From Dyadobacter flavalbus (GTDB lineage Bacteria > Bacteroidota > Bacteroidia > Cytophagales > Spirosomataceae): a stretch of DNA of 64,000 nt. Location: contig NZ_VBSN01000069.1 in assembly GCF_006149045.1 (NCBI RefSeq), forward strand, positions 186,001 to 250,000, in the 5' to 3' direction. The notes under the pieces are model-generated. The model saw only the letters and a program-made list of their open reading frames with translations, was not told the DNA's origin and made no database searches. Shown in pieces: positions 42,235-51,900 of the stretch (position 1 is the stretch's first letter; every line of letters begins with the position of its first letter). A program made the translations under genes and the position numbers.

Positions 42235-42573
42235 ATGAAAAAATATTGTCTGGCTGTGGATCTGGTGGATGATCCGGTCATGATCGCCGAATACGAAGCA
42301 TTTCACAAGGAGATCAGACCGGAGATCGAGAAAAGCATCAAAGACGCAGGCATCACGCGAATGGACATTTTCCGGCTGGAAAACCGGCTTTTCATGATCA
42401 TGGAAGCAGAAGATGATTTCAGTTTTGAAAAAAAGGCAGAAATGGACGCTTCCAACCCGAAAGTCCAGGAATGGGAACAGCTGATGTGGAAATACCAGCA
42501 GGCTTTACCCTCTGCAAAGCCCGGTGAAAAATGGGTGCTTATGAAACAGATATTTGCCCTGAACAATAGTTAG
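42235..42573 (+). CDS. RhaM-family L-rhamnose/L-fucose mutarotase
   Basis: A 112-residue protein of the L-rhamnose mutarotase family (PF05336 type). Tyr20 and His24 (EYEAFHKEI) have the Tyr-x-x-x-His spacing of the catalytic pair in E. coli RhaM. Trp and Pro residues near 80-90 (EQLMWKYQQALP) and KWVLMKQIFAL finish the ferredoxin-like fold. It interconverts the alpha and beta forms of a 6-deoxy sugar before oxidation. In Xanthomonas, a member of this family serves the L-fucose pathway, so the name does not decide between fucose and rhamnose. It begins six bases after the lactonase stop. Confidence 0.88.
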   Translation: MKKYCLAVDLVDDPVMIAEYEAFHKEIRPEIEKSIKDAGITRMDIFRLENRLFMIMEAEDDFSFEKKAEMDASNPKVQEWEQLMWKYQQALPSAKPGEKWVLMKQIFALNNS

Positions 42574-42596
42574 ATAATTGAGAATCAACGTTATTA

Positions 42597-43382
42597 ATGT
42601 TAAATAGAACACGCTATTTGATATTCGTTATAATTATTTGCTTAACGTTATCTGCATCACAGCCCCGGCGGGCCGTCGAATTGAAAGTAATGAGTTTTAA
42701 CATTCGTCACGGCCTCAACACCGCAGACGAACCGAATCTCATGGACATCCTGAAAATCATCAAGGATCACCGTCCAGACCTGATTGCGCTTCAGGCAGTG
42801 GACAGCTTGGTGAATAAAGGCAAAGTGCAGTTTCAGCTCCGGCAGATTGCGGTCCAGACCGGCATGCATTACGCATACGGCGTTGCAGATCAGTCAGATA
42901 ATGGTTCGCAGGGAGTTGGCATCTTGTCAGCCTGGGAATTTGAAAGAACACAGACTATCAACTTGCCGCACACACCTGGCGCTGATACAAAAGTACTGTT
43001 ATGCGGACTGATCAAGCCCTCGCGGCATGTAACGCTGCGTTTTTGTAACTCGCGGCTGGAATATGCTTCTGTTTTCGACAGGGCTCTGCAGGCGGCCTAC
43101 ATCAACCAGATGCTGGTGAACAGCATCCAGCCGGTGGTTCTGGGAATGGATATGGGTGCGCGGCCCAATGAGCAGCCTTACTTTTCTTTCAGGCAGAAAT
43201 GGCAGGATGCAGCCCAGGGTTCGCAGCTTGAAACCTGGAACGAAGGTTTACCGGGCGACCGGTTCGATTATATTTTTGCATTGCTGAACAGCAAAGTACG
43301 GATCAAGAGCTACAAGGTTATAAGAAATTACCCGAACGTTTCTGATCATTATCCCATTCTCGCCACAGTTGAATTCTGGTGA
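42597..43382 (+). CDS. Secreted endonuclease/exonuclease/phosphatase-fold protein with lost active-site residues
   Basis: A 261-residue EEP-fold protein with a signal peptide (residues ~1-20). The opening strand MSFNIRHG and the end strand NVSDHYPILATVEF are intact. The metal-binding Glu of the usual LQEV motif is replaced: LIALQAVDS has Ala. The catalytic NTHLD block reads CNSRLEYA, without its His, and the GDFNA block reads GMDMGARPN, where Asn is Gly. So a phosphodiesterase reaction is unlikely and the protein may bind a ligand instead. It starts 23 bases after the mutarotase gene and is probably co-transcribed with the sugar genes. Confidence 0.83.
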   Translation: MLNRTRYLIFVIIICLTLSASQPRRAVELKVMSFNIRHGLNTADEPNLMDILKIIKDHRPDLIALQAVDSLVNKGKVQFQLRQIAVQTGMHYAYGVADQSDNGSQGVGILSAWEFERTQTINLPHTPGADTKVLLCGLIKPSRHVTLRFCNSRLEYASVFDRALQAAYINQMLVNSIQPVVLGMDMGARPNEQPYFSFRQKWQDAAQGSQLETWNEGLPGDRFDYIFALLNSKVRIKSYKVIRNYPNVSDHYPILATVEFW

Positions 43383-43393
43383 GCAGCCAATTG

Positions 43394-43416
43394 GCGGTTA
43401 GCTTTTAGCGGTTAGC
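43394..43416 (+). repeat. Tandem short direct repeat
   Basis: GCGGTTAGC occurs at 43394-43402 and 43408-43416, five bases apart (TTTTA). Such TTAGC-rich units are found between genes in some Bacteroidota genomes. It lies in the gap before lutA. Confidence 0.5.
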
Positions 43417-43468
43417 AAAATGAAATGTGATTAAAAAAGCACATCGTAAGAACTGACAATCTCAATTA

Positions 43469-43476
43469 TATTTTTG
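43469..43476 (+). promoter_or_regulatory. Bacteroidota-type -7 element (TATTTTTG) before lutA
   Basis: TATTTTTG matches TAnnTTTG and lies 12 bases before the lutA start, so lutA may be transcribed apart from the sugar genes with a very short leader. Confidence 0.42.
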
Positions 43477-43488
43477 CAATAACTTAAG

Positions 43489-44265
43489 ATGAATTACTCA
43501 AGTTTGAAAATCGGATTGTTTATTCCCTGTTATGTAGACCAGTTTTATCCGCAGGTCGGGATTGCCACGCTGGAATTGCTGGAAAAGCTGGGCTGTACGG
43601 TTACGTTTCCCCTGAATCAGACCTGTTGCGGCCAGCCGATGGCCAACTCCGGGTTTGAGCATCTGACAAAATCATGCGACAAGTTGTTTTACGACCTTTT
43701 TGCTGATTGCGACTACATTGTTTCGCCTTCGGGCAGTTGCGTGCTGCATATCAAGGACCATCTGAAGGTGGAGGAAAAGCCGGAGGAATCCAAAAAACTG
43801 CGCAGAAGGGTTTATGAACTTGTTGAGTTTATCACAGATATATTGAAAGTAGATTCCATTGAAGCTGAGTTTCCGTATCGTGTAGGCTTGCATCAGGGTT
43901 GTCACGGGCAGCGCGGACTGCATCTTTCGCAGATGTCGGAGCTTAATGCGGCGCCGTTCTCGAAACCGGTTTCCTTGTTGAAAAAAGTAAAAGGGCTGGA
44001 ACTGATCGAACTGGACCGGGCGGATGAATGCTGCGGATTTGGCGGGACGTTCTGCGTGAGCGAAGAAGCGGTTTCCGTTAAAATGGGAAAAGACCGCGTT
44101 GCAGATCATATCCGTCATCACGCACAATTTATTACAGGATCGGATATGAGTTGTCTGCTGCATCTGGAAGGAATCCTGAAAAGAAGAAATTCGGACGTAA
44201 AGGTGAAGCACATTGCCGAAATCCTGAACAGCGCTGTAAAACAAATACCGGCGCCCATATCCTGA
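43489..44265 (+). CDS. lutA: L-lactate oxidation iron-sulfur protein LutA
   Basis: A 258-residue protein of the LutA/YkgE/GlcF-like group with two CCG-type cysteine motifs: NQTCCGQPMANSG near 42-54 and DECCGFGGTFCV near 180-191. Each binds an iron-sulfur or heterodisulfide-type centre. LutA, LutB and LutC together oxidise L-lactate to pyruvate and pass electrons to the quinone pool. The length is that of LutA (about 240 residues). It would remove the L-lactate that the sugar pathway upstream is expected to make. A reverse-strand gene separates it from lutB. Confidence 0.92.
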   Translation: MNYSSLKIGLFIPCYVDQFYPQVGIATLELLEKLGCTVTFPLNQTCCGQPMANSGFEHLTKSCDKLFYDLFADCDYIVSPSGSCVLHIKDHLKVEEKPEESKKLRRRVYELVEFITDILKVDSIEAEFPYRVGLHQGCHGQRGLHLSQMSELNAAPFSKPVSLLKKVKGLELIELDRADECCGFGGTFCVSEEAVSVKMGKDRVADHIRHHAQFITGSDMSCLLHLEGILKRRNSDVKVKHIAEILNSAVKQIPAPIS

Positions 44266-44317
44266 ACGCCGGTACATTGCAAATTTTCAGATTTGAGTAA
44301 TCCGAGTGAAGTTCGAT

Positions 44318-44713
44318 TTAGTTAATGGAAGAAATCGTACGGCTGGTTGTTGTCAGGATGTCAAAAGCTTGTGAAGCTTTCTCTTTGCCGTCTGTAACTT
44401 CAAAAGTATAAGTGCCGTCTGCCAGTGTAGAAAGGTCGAAGTACTTAAGATAGTTTTTCTCAGTGGCTTTTGTTTCAGAGAAAAGGACATTGTTGTTTGT
44501 GTCCAGAATACGTACTAGAACCGATTTCGTTTGCGGATTATAATAGGAAACGCGGAATTGCATCGGCTTGATCTGCAGAACGCTCAGCTTTTCGGAAGTG
44601 GCTGCGCTTTTTTCTGAGGTAACATTGTTTTGCTGTGCATTGCAGGTAAAAGCAGAACCGGTTAAAAGTAAGCCGGCGAGGGCTGCTGCAAAAAGCGTGT
44701 TCTTGGTTTTCAT
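44318..44713 (-). CDS. Secreted DUF3244-like small protein
   Basis: A 131-residue protein with a signal peptide (residues ~1-26, cut near CNAQ). The mature part is one beta-sandwich of the DUF3244 / sorting-domain type: FRVSYYNPQTKSVLVRILDTNNNVLFSE near 53-80 and FDLSTLADGTYTFEVTDGKE near 91-110. Such folds occur as single secreted modules in Bacteroidota. The gene lies reversed between lutA and lutB and has its own promoter-like element upstream, so it is an independent unit. Its role is unknown. Confidence 0.75.
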   Translation of the reverse strand: MKTKNTLFAAALAGLLLTGSAFTCNAQQNNVTSEKSAATSEKLSVLQIKPMQFRVSYYNPQTKSVLVRILDTNNNVLFSETKATEKNYLKYFDLSTLADGTYTFEVTDGKEKASQAFDILTTTSRTISSIN

Positions 44714-44799
44714 AGGAGTGTAAATTCTTAAAGTATCTGGAAAAAGTTTAATTATACTTCAATCGGGCTTTTATTGCCGGATCGGAAAACTTTATGATT

Positions 44800-44807
44800 C
44801 AAAGGTA
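44800..44807 (-). promoter_or_regulatory. Bacteroidota-type -7 element (TACCTTTG, minus strand)
   Basis: CAAAGGTA on the plus strand reads TACCTTTG on the minus strand. It lies 86 bases before the secreted-protein start at 44713. The same eight bases occur before sucA. Confidence 0.42.
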
Positions 44808-44956
44808 TAAGATATTGCATTCCAATAAAATAGCTTTTTGTCTGCTTTGAAAAAGTTGTTTATTTAATAAAGTGCGAACTTTAAATAGTGCAATGAATGT
44901 GAAAAGTACAATTCATATTCTTTAAAAAATACAATTAAATAATTGTCATTATAACC

Positions 44957-46333
44957 ATGTCCAAAGCAATTATCGAACATGCCGCCGCTTCAGAAACCTT
45001 TAACAAGGATGAATCGTACGTAGACTGGCATGATGAAACATTATGGTTTGTACGTCAGAAAAGGGATAAATCTTCCAAATTGCTGCCGGAATGGGAGCAA
45101 TTGCGTGAGGCTGCTTCCACGATAAAAAACTACGTGCTGTCGCATATGGACACGCTGCTGGTTTCATTTGAGCAGAAAGCAAAGGAAAACGGCATCCATA
45201 TTCACTGGGCTGCGGATGCTGCCGAGCATAACGAAATCGTGCTCGGCCTTTTGAAACAGCACAACATCGGCAAGATGGTGAAGAGCAAATCCATGCTTAC
45301 CGAAGAGTGCCATATGAATGAATTTCTGAGCAAAAACGGCATTGAAGTCATTGACACGGATCTTGGAGAAAGAATTGTACAGCTCCGCAACGAGCCGCCA
45401 AGCCATATTGTGCTTCCGGCAATCCATTTAAAGAAAAAAGACATCGGCGATCTTTTCCATGAACACCTCGGAACCGAAGCCGGCGCAACCGATCCGCAGT
45501 ATCTGACGGAAGCGGCCAGGCAGCATTTAAGGGACAAATTCCTGACGCGGAGAGCGGCTTTGACGGGCGTGAACTTTGCCATTGCCGAAACAGGCGGCTT
45601 CGTAGTGGCCACCAATGAAGGAAATGCCGATATGGGCGCGCATCTTGCCGATATTCATATTGCCAGCATGGGCTTTGAAAAAATAATCCCGAAGCAGGAA
45701 CATCTCGGCGTTTTCCTCCGATTGCTTGCACGCAGCGCGACCGGGCAGCCGGTGACTACTTACAGCAGCCATTTCAAAAAGCCGCGTGAAGGTCAGGAAA
45801 TGCATATCATCATTGTGGATAACGGCAGGACTACCCAGTTGGGAAGGCCGGATTTCCGGAATTCATTGAAATGCATCCGTTGCGGCGCCTGCATGAACAC
45901 TTGTCCGGTTTACCGCAGAAGCGGCGGGCACAGCTATCACAATGCCGTCGCCGGTCCGATCGGTTCCATACTGGCACCCAATCTGGACATGACCAAAAAT
46001 GCGGATCTGCCGTTTGCAAGTACGCTGTGCGGAAGCTGTTCCAATGTTTGCCCGGTAAAAATCGATATTCACGATCAGCTTTATAAATGGCGTCAGGTTC
46101 TGGTGAAAGGCGGGCATGTGCCGCAATCCAAGGAGCTGGGAATAAAGGCAATGTCCGTAATATTGTCGCAGCCGCGCTTTTACCAGTGGTCGGGAAGGCT
46201 CGGGCGCTCCGTTATGCGCACGATTCCTTTTATGGTCAATAACGGGCTTAATCCCTGGTTTAAACAAAGAGATATGCCGGAACCGCCGAAAGAAAGTTTC
46301 AGAGACTGGTATGTACGTAACCGTAAAGCTTAA
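44957..46333 (+). CDS. lutB: L-lactate oxidation iron-sulfur protein LutB
   Basis: A 458-residue protein with an N-terminal LUD domain (about 65-295; ETGGFVVATNEGNADMG near 213) and two 4Fe-4S clusters: CIRCGACMNTCPVYR with Cys306, 309, 312 and 316, and CGSCSNVCPVKI with Cys358, 361 and 365. This is the standard LutB/YkgF layout and length. It carries electrons within the LutABC L-lactate dehydrogenase complex. The gap before it (243 bases) has the reverse-strand promoter region; lutC follows after three bases. Nothing in the sequence is missing or unusual. Confidence 0.94.
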   Translation: MSKAIIEHAAASETFNKDESYVDWHDETLWFVRQKRDKSSKLLPEWEQLREAASTIKNYVLSHMDTLLVSFEQKAKENGIHIHWAADAAEHNEIVLGLLKQHNIGKMVKSKSMLTEECHMNEFLSKNGIEVIDTDLGERIVQLRNEPPSHIVLPAIHLKKKDIGDLFHEHLGTEAGATDPQYLTEAARQHLRDKFLTRRAALTGVNFAIAETGGFVVATNEGNADMGAHLADIHIASMGFEKIIPKQEHLGVFLRLLARSATGQPVTTYSSHFKKPREGQEMHIIIVDNGRTTQLGRPDFRNSLKCIRCGACMNTCPVYRRSGGHSYHNAVAGPIGSILAPNLDMTKNADLPFASTLCGSCSNVCPVKIDIHDQLYKWRQVLVKGGHVPQSKELGIKAMSVILSQPRFYQWSGRLGRSVMRTIPFMVNNGLNPWFKQRDMPEPPKESFRDWYVRNRKA

Positions 46334-46336
46334 ACA

Positions 46337-46936
46337 ATGAACTCACGCGATAAAATACTGCAGCAGATCAAGCTGAATATGCCTTCTGAAACCGTTTTGC
46401 CAGAAAAAATCCGTTTTGACAGTCATTTTGAAAGTACGGAAAACAAGTTTGTGGAGACACTTTCTGCGATATACACCGAAGTAATTGTTGTTAAAGACCT
46501 GAATGCACTGAAAGAAAAAGCCGAAGAACTGTACGCTTCGGTTACAAACCGTGCAACGACGATTCCTTTTCTGAACAGCTGGGCCGATTTCAGCCTGAAC
46601 ATTGCTGATCCGCATGATCTGGAAATGATCGAAATTGCGATTTTGGAGGCAGAGTTCGGTGTGGCGGAAAACGGTGCGGTATGGATTTCGGAAAGGCATT
46701 TGCCGCATCGCGCGTTGCCTTTTATCACGCAGAACCTTGCCTTCGTAATTCCGAGAAATGCGATTGTAAACAACATGCACGATGCCTACGAACGCCTGAG
46801 TGATACAACCGGCTGGGGCTGTTTTATAGCAGGCCCGTCCAAAACAGCCGATATAGAGCAATCGCTGGTTATTGGCGCGCACGGCGCCCGAAGCATGGTG
46901 ATTTTTCTGATCGAGGATTATCCCGGGATTTTGTAG
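46337..46936 (+). CDS. lutC: L-lactate oxidation protein LutC (LUD domain)
   Basis: A 199-residue LUD-domain protein, the usual LutC/YkgG size. Typical features are AILEAEFGVAENGAVWISE near 108-126, LPFITQNLAFVIPR near 133-146 and WGCFIAGPSKTADIEQSLVIGAHGAR near 163-188. It is the third part of the LutABC complex that oxidises L-lactate to pyruvate. It starts three bases after lutB and is followed by a strong terminator, so it ends the unit. Confidence 0.93.
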   Translation: MNSRDKILQQIKLNMPSETVLPEKIRFDSHFESTENKFVETLSAIYTEVIVVKDLNALKEKAEELYASVTNRATTIPFLNSWADFSLNIADPHDLEMIEIAILEAEFGVAENGAVWISERHLPHRALPFITQNLAFVIPRNAIVNNMHDAYERLSDTTGWGCFIAGPSKTADIEQSLVIGAHGARSMVIFLIEDYPGIL

Positions 46937-46962
46937 TTGCAGCAACAGCTGATTCTGAAATC

Positions 46963-47000
46963 AAACCTGCATGTACCATAACCGTGCATGCAGGTTTGTT
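46963..47000 (+). terminator. Rho-independent terminator after lutC
   Basis: AAACCTGCATG (46963-46973) pairs with CATGCAGGTTT (46987-46997) around a 13-base loop; GTTAAAA follows. It lies 27 bases after the lutC stop. Confidence 0.72.
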
Positions 47001-47103
47001 AAAATAAGGTCTTTACCTCTAGCCGGCATCCGGACACTCCGAAAATAATCCGGAAGCTGGTTAAAAACTTCGATTAAATTCCTTTCCCGCCGGTACTTTC
47101 TTC

Positions 47104-47111
47104 TATTTTTG
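47104..47111 (+). promoter_or_regulatory. Bacteroidota-type -7 element (TATTTTTG) before cmk
   Basis: TATTTTTG matches TAnnTTTG and lies 60 bases before the cmk start, after the lutC terminator. Confidence 0.42.
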
Positions 47112-47171
47112 CAAAGTTCGCTTTTAATGAAAATCCTTTTAGCCGTCTGCTAAAAACTACGCTTTATACGT

Positions 47172-47873
47172 ATGCCCAAAATAATCGTTGCTATTGATGG
47201 CTATTCAAGTTGTGGCAAAAGCACAACTGCAAAGCTGGTGGCCAAGCAATTAAACTACCCTTACATTGACACCGGCGCCATGTACAGGGCAGTTACACTT
47301 TACTTTCTGCAGAATCATATCAGCCTCACCAATCCGAAGGAAACACAGCAGGCGCTGAACAATATCCATATTTCGTTTAAAAGACATCCCGAGCTCGGCC
47401 GGAACGATACGTATCTCAACGGTCTGAATGTGGAGGATGAAATCCGCAAAATGTATGTTTCTGAAAAAGTCAGTGATGTAAGTGCGATTGCCGAAGTAAG
47501 GCATGCACTCGTTGCGCAGCAGCAGCGGATGGGAAAAGCTAAAGGAATCGTTATGGACGGCCGGGATATCGGAACGGTTGTGTTTCCGCAGGCCGAACTT
47601 AAAATTTTCATGACCGCCGATCCGTTGATAAGAGCGCAGCGGCGCCAGATGGAACTGCTTGAAAAAGGAGAAACGGTCGGGCTTGCAGAAATTGCCGAAA
47701 ACCTGAAAATGCGGGATTACATCGATACACACCGCGCTGAAAGCCCTTTGAAACAAGCGGAAGATGCCATTTACGTAGATAATTCGCTGATGACGCTGGA
47801 TGAACAGGTGGAACTGGTCGTAAGGCTGGCGGATGAACAAATCGGGCTGTCGCTGCGGCGCGGTACGGAATAA
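47172..47873 (+). CDS. cmk: Cytidylate kinase
   Basis: A 233-residue kinase. The P-loop is DGYSSCGKSTTAK near 9-21, the substrate segment is YIDTGAMYRAVTL near 31-43, and GIVMDGRDIGTVVFP near 122-136 is the family signature. RAQRRQMEL near 155 belongs to the lid. It phosphorylates CMP and dCMP with ATP. The length agrees with bacterial Cmk. A DAO-type oxidoreductase gene starts nine bases later, so they share a transcript. The core sequence is ordinary. Confidence 0.95.
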   Translation: MPKIIVAIDGYSSCGKSTTAKLVAKQLNYPYIDTGAMYRAVTLYFLQNHISLTNPKETQQALNNIHISFKRHPELGRNDTYLNGLNVEDEIRKMYVSEKVSDVSAIAEVRHALVAQQQRMGKAKGIVMDGRDIGTVVFPQAELKIFMTADPLIRAQRRQMELLEKGETVGLAEIAENLKMRDYIDTHRAESPLKQAEDAIYVDNSLMTLDEQVELVVRLADEQIGLSLRRGTE

Positions 47874-47882
47874 AGATTCAAT

Positions 47883-48956
47883 ATGTCGAAAAATAACCCG
47901 GATTATGATTATCTGATCATCGGGCAGGGAGTTGCCGGAACTTCATTGGCCTGGCATTTGCTGGATGCAGGGAAAAAAATACAGATTGCCGGGGATTCAA
48001 ACCTGCCGTCGTCTTCCAAAGTTGCAGCCGGGATTTTCAATCCGCTGACGGGTAAGAAACTCGTTAAAACCTGGCTTGCAGACGAGCTTTTCCCATATGC
48101 AAGTGCATTTTACAGGCATCTCGAAAGCAGGCTTGACACCCCGTTTTTTTATCTCGCTTCCATATTCCGGCCTTTCCGGTCCATTGAAGAACAGAATACC
48201 TATCTGGCCAGAACAGCAGACCCTGCCATTCTTCCCTATGTCGAACAGCAGCAAACCAAAGATTTCAGAGATTATGTTGATGCTGCTTATGGCGGGCTGG
48301 AAGTAATCCAGTCCGGCTGGATTGATCTTCCGGTTTTACTGGATAGCAGCCGGAATTATTTTATAGAAAACGGCCTGTATGCCGAGGAAAGATTTCATGC
48401 AGCTGATCTGAATATTCAGGAAGAAAATGTAATCTGGAAAAACCGGACGTTCGGGAAAGTGATTTTTTGTCAGGGATTTATGGCGCATGAAAATGCGTTT
48501 TTCAACTGGCTGCCGTTCACGCCGGTTAAAGGCCAGATTCTTGAAATAGCCACAGAAAAGGCGCTTAAGGCGGATATCATCAATCAGGGAATTTTCATTT
48601 TGCCATTGACGGAATTCAGGGCCAGGGTAGGAGCGACGTATTCATGGGACCCGCTGGACTGGGAACCAACCGCAGAAGCAACTGCCGAACTGGAAGAAAA
48701 ACTGAAATTGATTTTTAAAATTCCGTACCGCATTGAGTCCGCAACTGCGGGCATCCGCCCTTCCGTCAAAGACCGCCGGCCGCTTGTCGGGATTCATCCG
48801 GAGTATAATAACGTCGCTATTTTCAACGGATTAGGCACAAAAGGAGTTACGCTGGCACCTTATTTTGCAAATGAGTTCGTTCAGCACCTTGAAAACGGCA
48901 AAGAATTGAACCCGTTAGTTAATATTAACAGGTATTTTTCGTTATATTTCCGTTGA
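47883..48956 (+). CDS. DAO-family FAD-dependent oxidoreductase
   Basis: A 357-residue flavoprotein. The FAD-binding loop is IIGQGVAGTSLAWHLLDAG near 12-30, FNPLTGKKLVKTW near 52-64 resembles the MnmC-like group, and the C-terminal ATAGIRPSVKDRRPLVG, then FNGLGTKGVTLAP, are the classical substrate and FAD contacts of the DAO family. It would oxidise an amine or amino acid with FAD. The true substrate is not visible. It starts nine bases after cmk and precedes the propeller-barrel gene by 16 bases. Confidence 0.83.
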   Translation: MSKNNPDYDYLIIGQGVAGTSLAWHLLDAGKKIQIAGDSNLPSSSKVAAGIFNPLTGKKLVKTWLADELFPYASAFYRHLESRLDTPFFYLASIFRPFRSIEEQNTYLARTADPAILPYVEQQQTKDFRDYVDAAYGGLEVIQSGWIDLPVLLDSSRNYFIENGLYAEERFHAADLNIQEENVIWKNRTFGKVIFCQGFMAHENAFFNWLPFTPVKGQILEIATEKALKADIINQGIFILPLTEFRARVGATYSWDPLDWEPTAEATAELEEKLKLIFKIPYRIESATAGIRPSVKDRRPLVGIHPEYNNVAIFNGLGTKGVTLAPYFANEFVQHLENGKELNPLVNINRYFSLYFR

Positions 48957-48972
48957 AGTCAGCCTTAGCACT

Positions 48973-51900
48973 ATGAGCATAAAACACATATACAAATTAG
49001 CCTTAACAGTCGGTTTTTTAGCAGTTTCAGGATTCGTAACCCGATCAGTCGCACAACGCTACCCGTCTCAGGAAACCTTTGGAAAAAACAGGGTTCAATA
49101 TAAAACCTTTAACTGGAAAATTTTCAGAACGACCAATTTTGAAATTTACCATTATCAGGGCGGAACCGCGCTTGCAAAACTGACCGCGCAATATGCCGAA
49201 AGTGAATTTGACAGGATCACCGATGTGCTTGGCTGGACACCTTACAGCCGGGTGAAAATATTTCTCTACAATTCTCCTGCCGAGCTGGAACAAAGCAACA
49301 TGGGGTTGTCCACACTGGACAATCTGAACGAGCAAAAGCTGGATCTTTCCCAATCACGCGTGGAAGTTGCCTATACCGGCGATCAGGTCGGCTTTCGCAA
49401 GAAACTGATCAAGGACATCAGTCTTCTTTTCGTTTATGACATGCTTTACGGCGGCAATATGAAAGAAGCGTTGCAAAGTTCACTGCTGCTTACGCTGCCC
49501 GAATGGTTTATGGCAGGCACCGCCGCCTACATCGCCGAAGGCTGGTCACCCGAACTGAACGATTACATGCGTGATTTCTTCAAGAACCGTAACGTCAGAA
49601 AACCGACATTGATGACCGGAAACGATGCAACGCTGATCGGACATTCCATCTGGAACTACATCGCGGAACGGTACGGGAAAGACAAAATTTCCGACATCCT
49701 GAACCTTACCCGGATTATCAGAACGGAGCAAACCAGTATTACAAGCACGTTGGGAATCCAGTCGTACAATCGTTTTCTGCGTGACTGGCGTGCCTATTAT
49801 TTGAACCAGAGTAAAAATGCAGAACAGTTTTATACTGATCCGAACCCATCCTGGAAATACAAACTGAACGAATTCAGCACGTCGGACGCCAATGCCGTCA
49901 TCAAAGTATCCCCGGATAAGAAGTTTACAGCCGTGAGTGAAATCAAGAACGGCCGGTACAAAGTGTATCTTTTCAATAGTGAAAGCGGATCCAAGAAAAT
50001 AATCCGTCAGGGAAAACTCGACATTATCGGCGGAAGAATGAAAACGCAGCCGCCGCTTCTTGGCTGGTCGAGGAACAACACGCTTTCGATTCTTGCCAAT
50101 GAAAACGACCGCAAGAATTTTTACATGTATGAAAATATCGGCACCAAAAAAGTGAAGGTCAAACTGAGGCGCAACATCCGCGGGCTGGATCAGATTGTGG
50201 ATATGGACATATCCAACGATGGTACGATGCTGGCTGTCAGTGCGGATAAAGGCGGTCAGAACGATCTGTTTCTGATCAGCGTGGCACGTGCTTCCTTGCT
50301 GCCGCTGACCAGCGACCTTTACGATGATCTTTCGCCGCGTTTTGTTCAGGGTTCTTCCCGAAGAGTTGTTTTTTCCTCCAATCGTCCGCTCGATTCGCTG
50401 GGAACGGGAGATAAAGGCAACTTCAAATCCATTTCCGGTTCGTTCTCGATATTTGAACATGACGGAACGCCGAAATCGAATGATCTGGTCAAATTGCTGC
50501 AAACGGATGGCAAGACCAAAGTTCTGCCCGTTTATGCGAATGAAAATGACGTTGTTTACCTTTCCAATGCAAAAGGCGTAAACAATCTTTTCAGATACAG
50601 CCGCGCTTCGAACAGCAGTGTTCAGCTGACAAATTACATCCAGAGCATCAGAAATGCGGACCTTACGCTGCAATCCGGCGGCGGGCTGGCTTATACTTAT
50701 CTGAATGACGGCTATTATACGGCTGCTTTCAAAAACGGATTTGACCTGAATGCGACGGTTAATACGCCGGTTCTGAGCAATGGAGCAGCCAATGCGGGTA
50801 CCGACAAAAATGCACCGGCAGCCGTAAAAACAGATTCTGCAGCCAAAGTGGCTGCGCAGACCGAAACTCCGAAAATGGTTCTGAAAGAAGGCGAAGTAGA
50901 TACAGAGAATTACGAGTTTGATGAAGATGTCCTGAAAGCATTTGAATCGCGTCAGCGCAGAGGCACGTTCCAGAACACGCCGGGCACACTTACCCGTACA
51001 AAAGCAACGCGTGAAAACATTGCCATCAAAGGGCCGTATCCTTACAAAGGCTTGTTTGTAACCAATGACGCAAGTTCCGACTGGCGCATCGACCCGATCC
51101 GCGGGTTCGGTTATGCGCAGTCCATTTCCATGAATGACCTGCTGGAAAACCATATCATCAAAGCCGGCCTTTTTATCTCTTCCAACTTCCGGAACAGCGA
51201 TCTGTTTGCCGAATATTCCAACAATACTTACCGCATCGACTTCGGTGTCCGGGTTGACAGGAAAAGCCTTTACATTGACAGTGAAGGTACGCCGCAGAAA
51301 TATCGTTTCAACCAGCTGATGTTTACAGCTTCCTATCCGTTCTCGACAACAAGCCGCTTTTCCGTATCGCCGATGTTTACTTCCACACGCATGATCGATA
51401 TGGATATCAGTATGCTTTCCACTCCGGACATGGCTTCCAGCTACGGAGGCGTGCGCAGTGAATATGTGTTTGACAATTCACGTGTAAACGGCATGAACAT
51501 GATCGAAGGAACCCGTTTTAAAATCCGTTATGACTCGTATCTGGGTTTATCAAACGGTAATGAAAGCTTTAACCGCGTGAGCATTGATTTTCGTCATTAT
51601 CAGAAAATCCACAGAGACCTGATTTTTGCAATCCGTGCGGCTGCCAGCCATTCGGGCGGCAAGGCACCGAAGCAAAGTATACTGGGCGGAATGGAAAACT
51701 GGCTCGGCAACAAAAAAGAAACCCGTACCGGCGAAAATCCGCTTAATTTTCAGGGAGATAACCGGGATATTTTCTTTGCTGATTTTGCGACCAACCTGCG
51801 CGGCTTCAATCTTAACCGTCTTTCGGGAACAAGTTATATGCTGCTGAACGCGGAGCTGAGAATTCCTTTGGTCAAATACCTGTACCGCGGCGCCATTACT

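Noticed and set aside
44246-44274. Hairpin TACCGGCG/CGCCGGTA over the lutA stop
   Set aside because: Good stem but no T run follows, so I do not call it a terminator.
49546-51153. Open frame of 535 codons on the minus strand
   Set aside because: It is a shadow of the propeller-barrel gene on the plus strand, has no recognisable motif, and the plus-strand protein has a signal peptide and clear domains.
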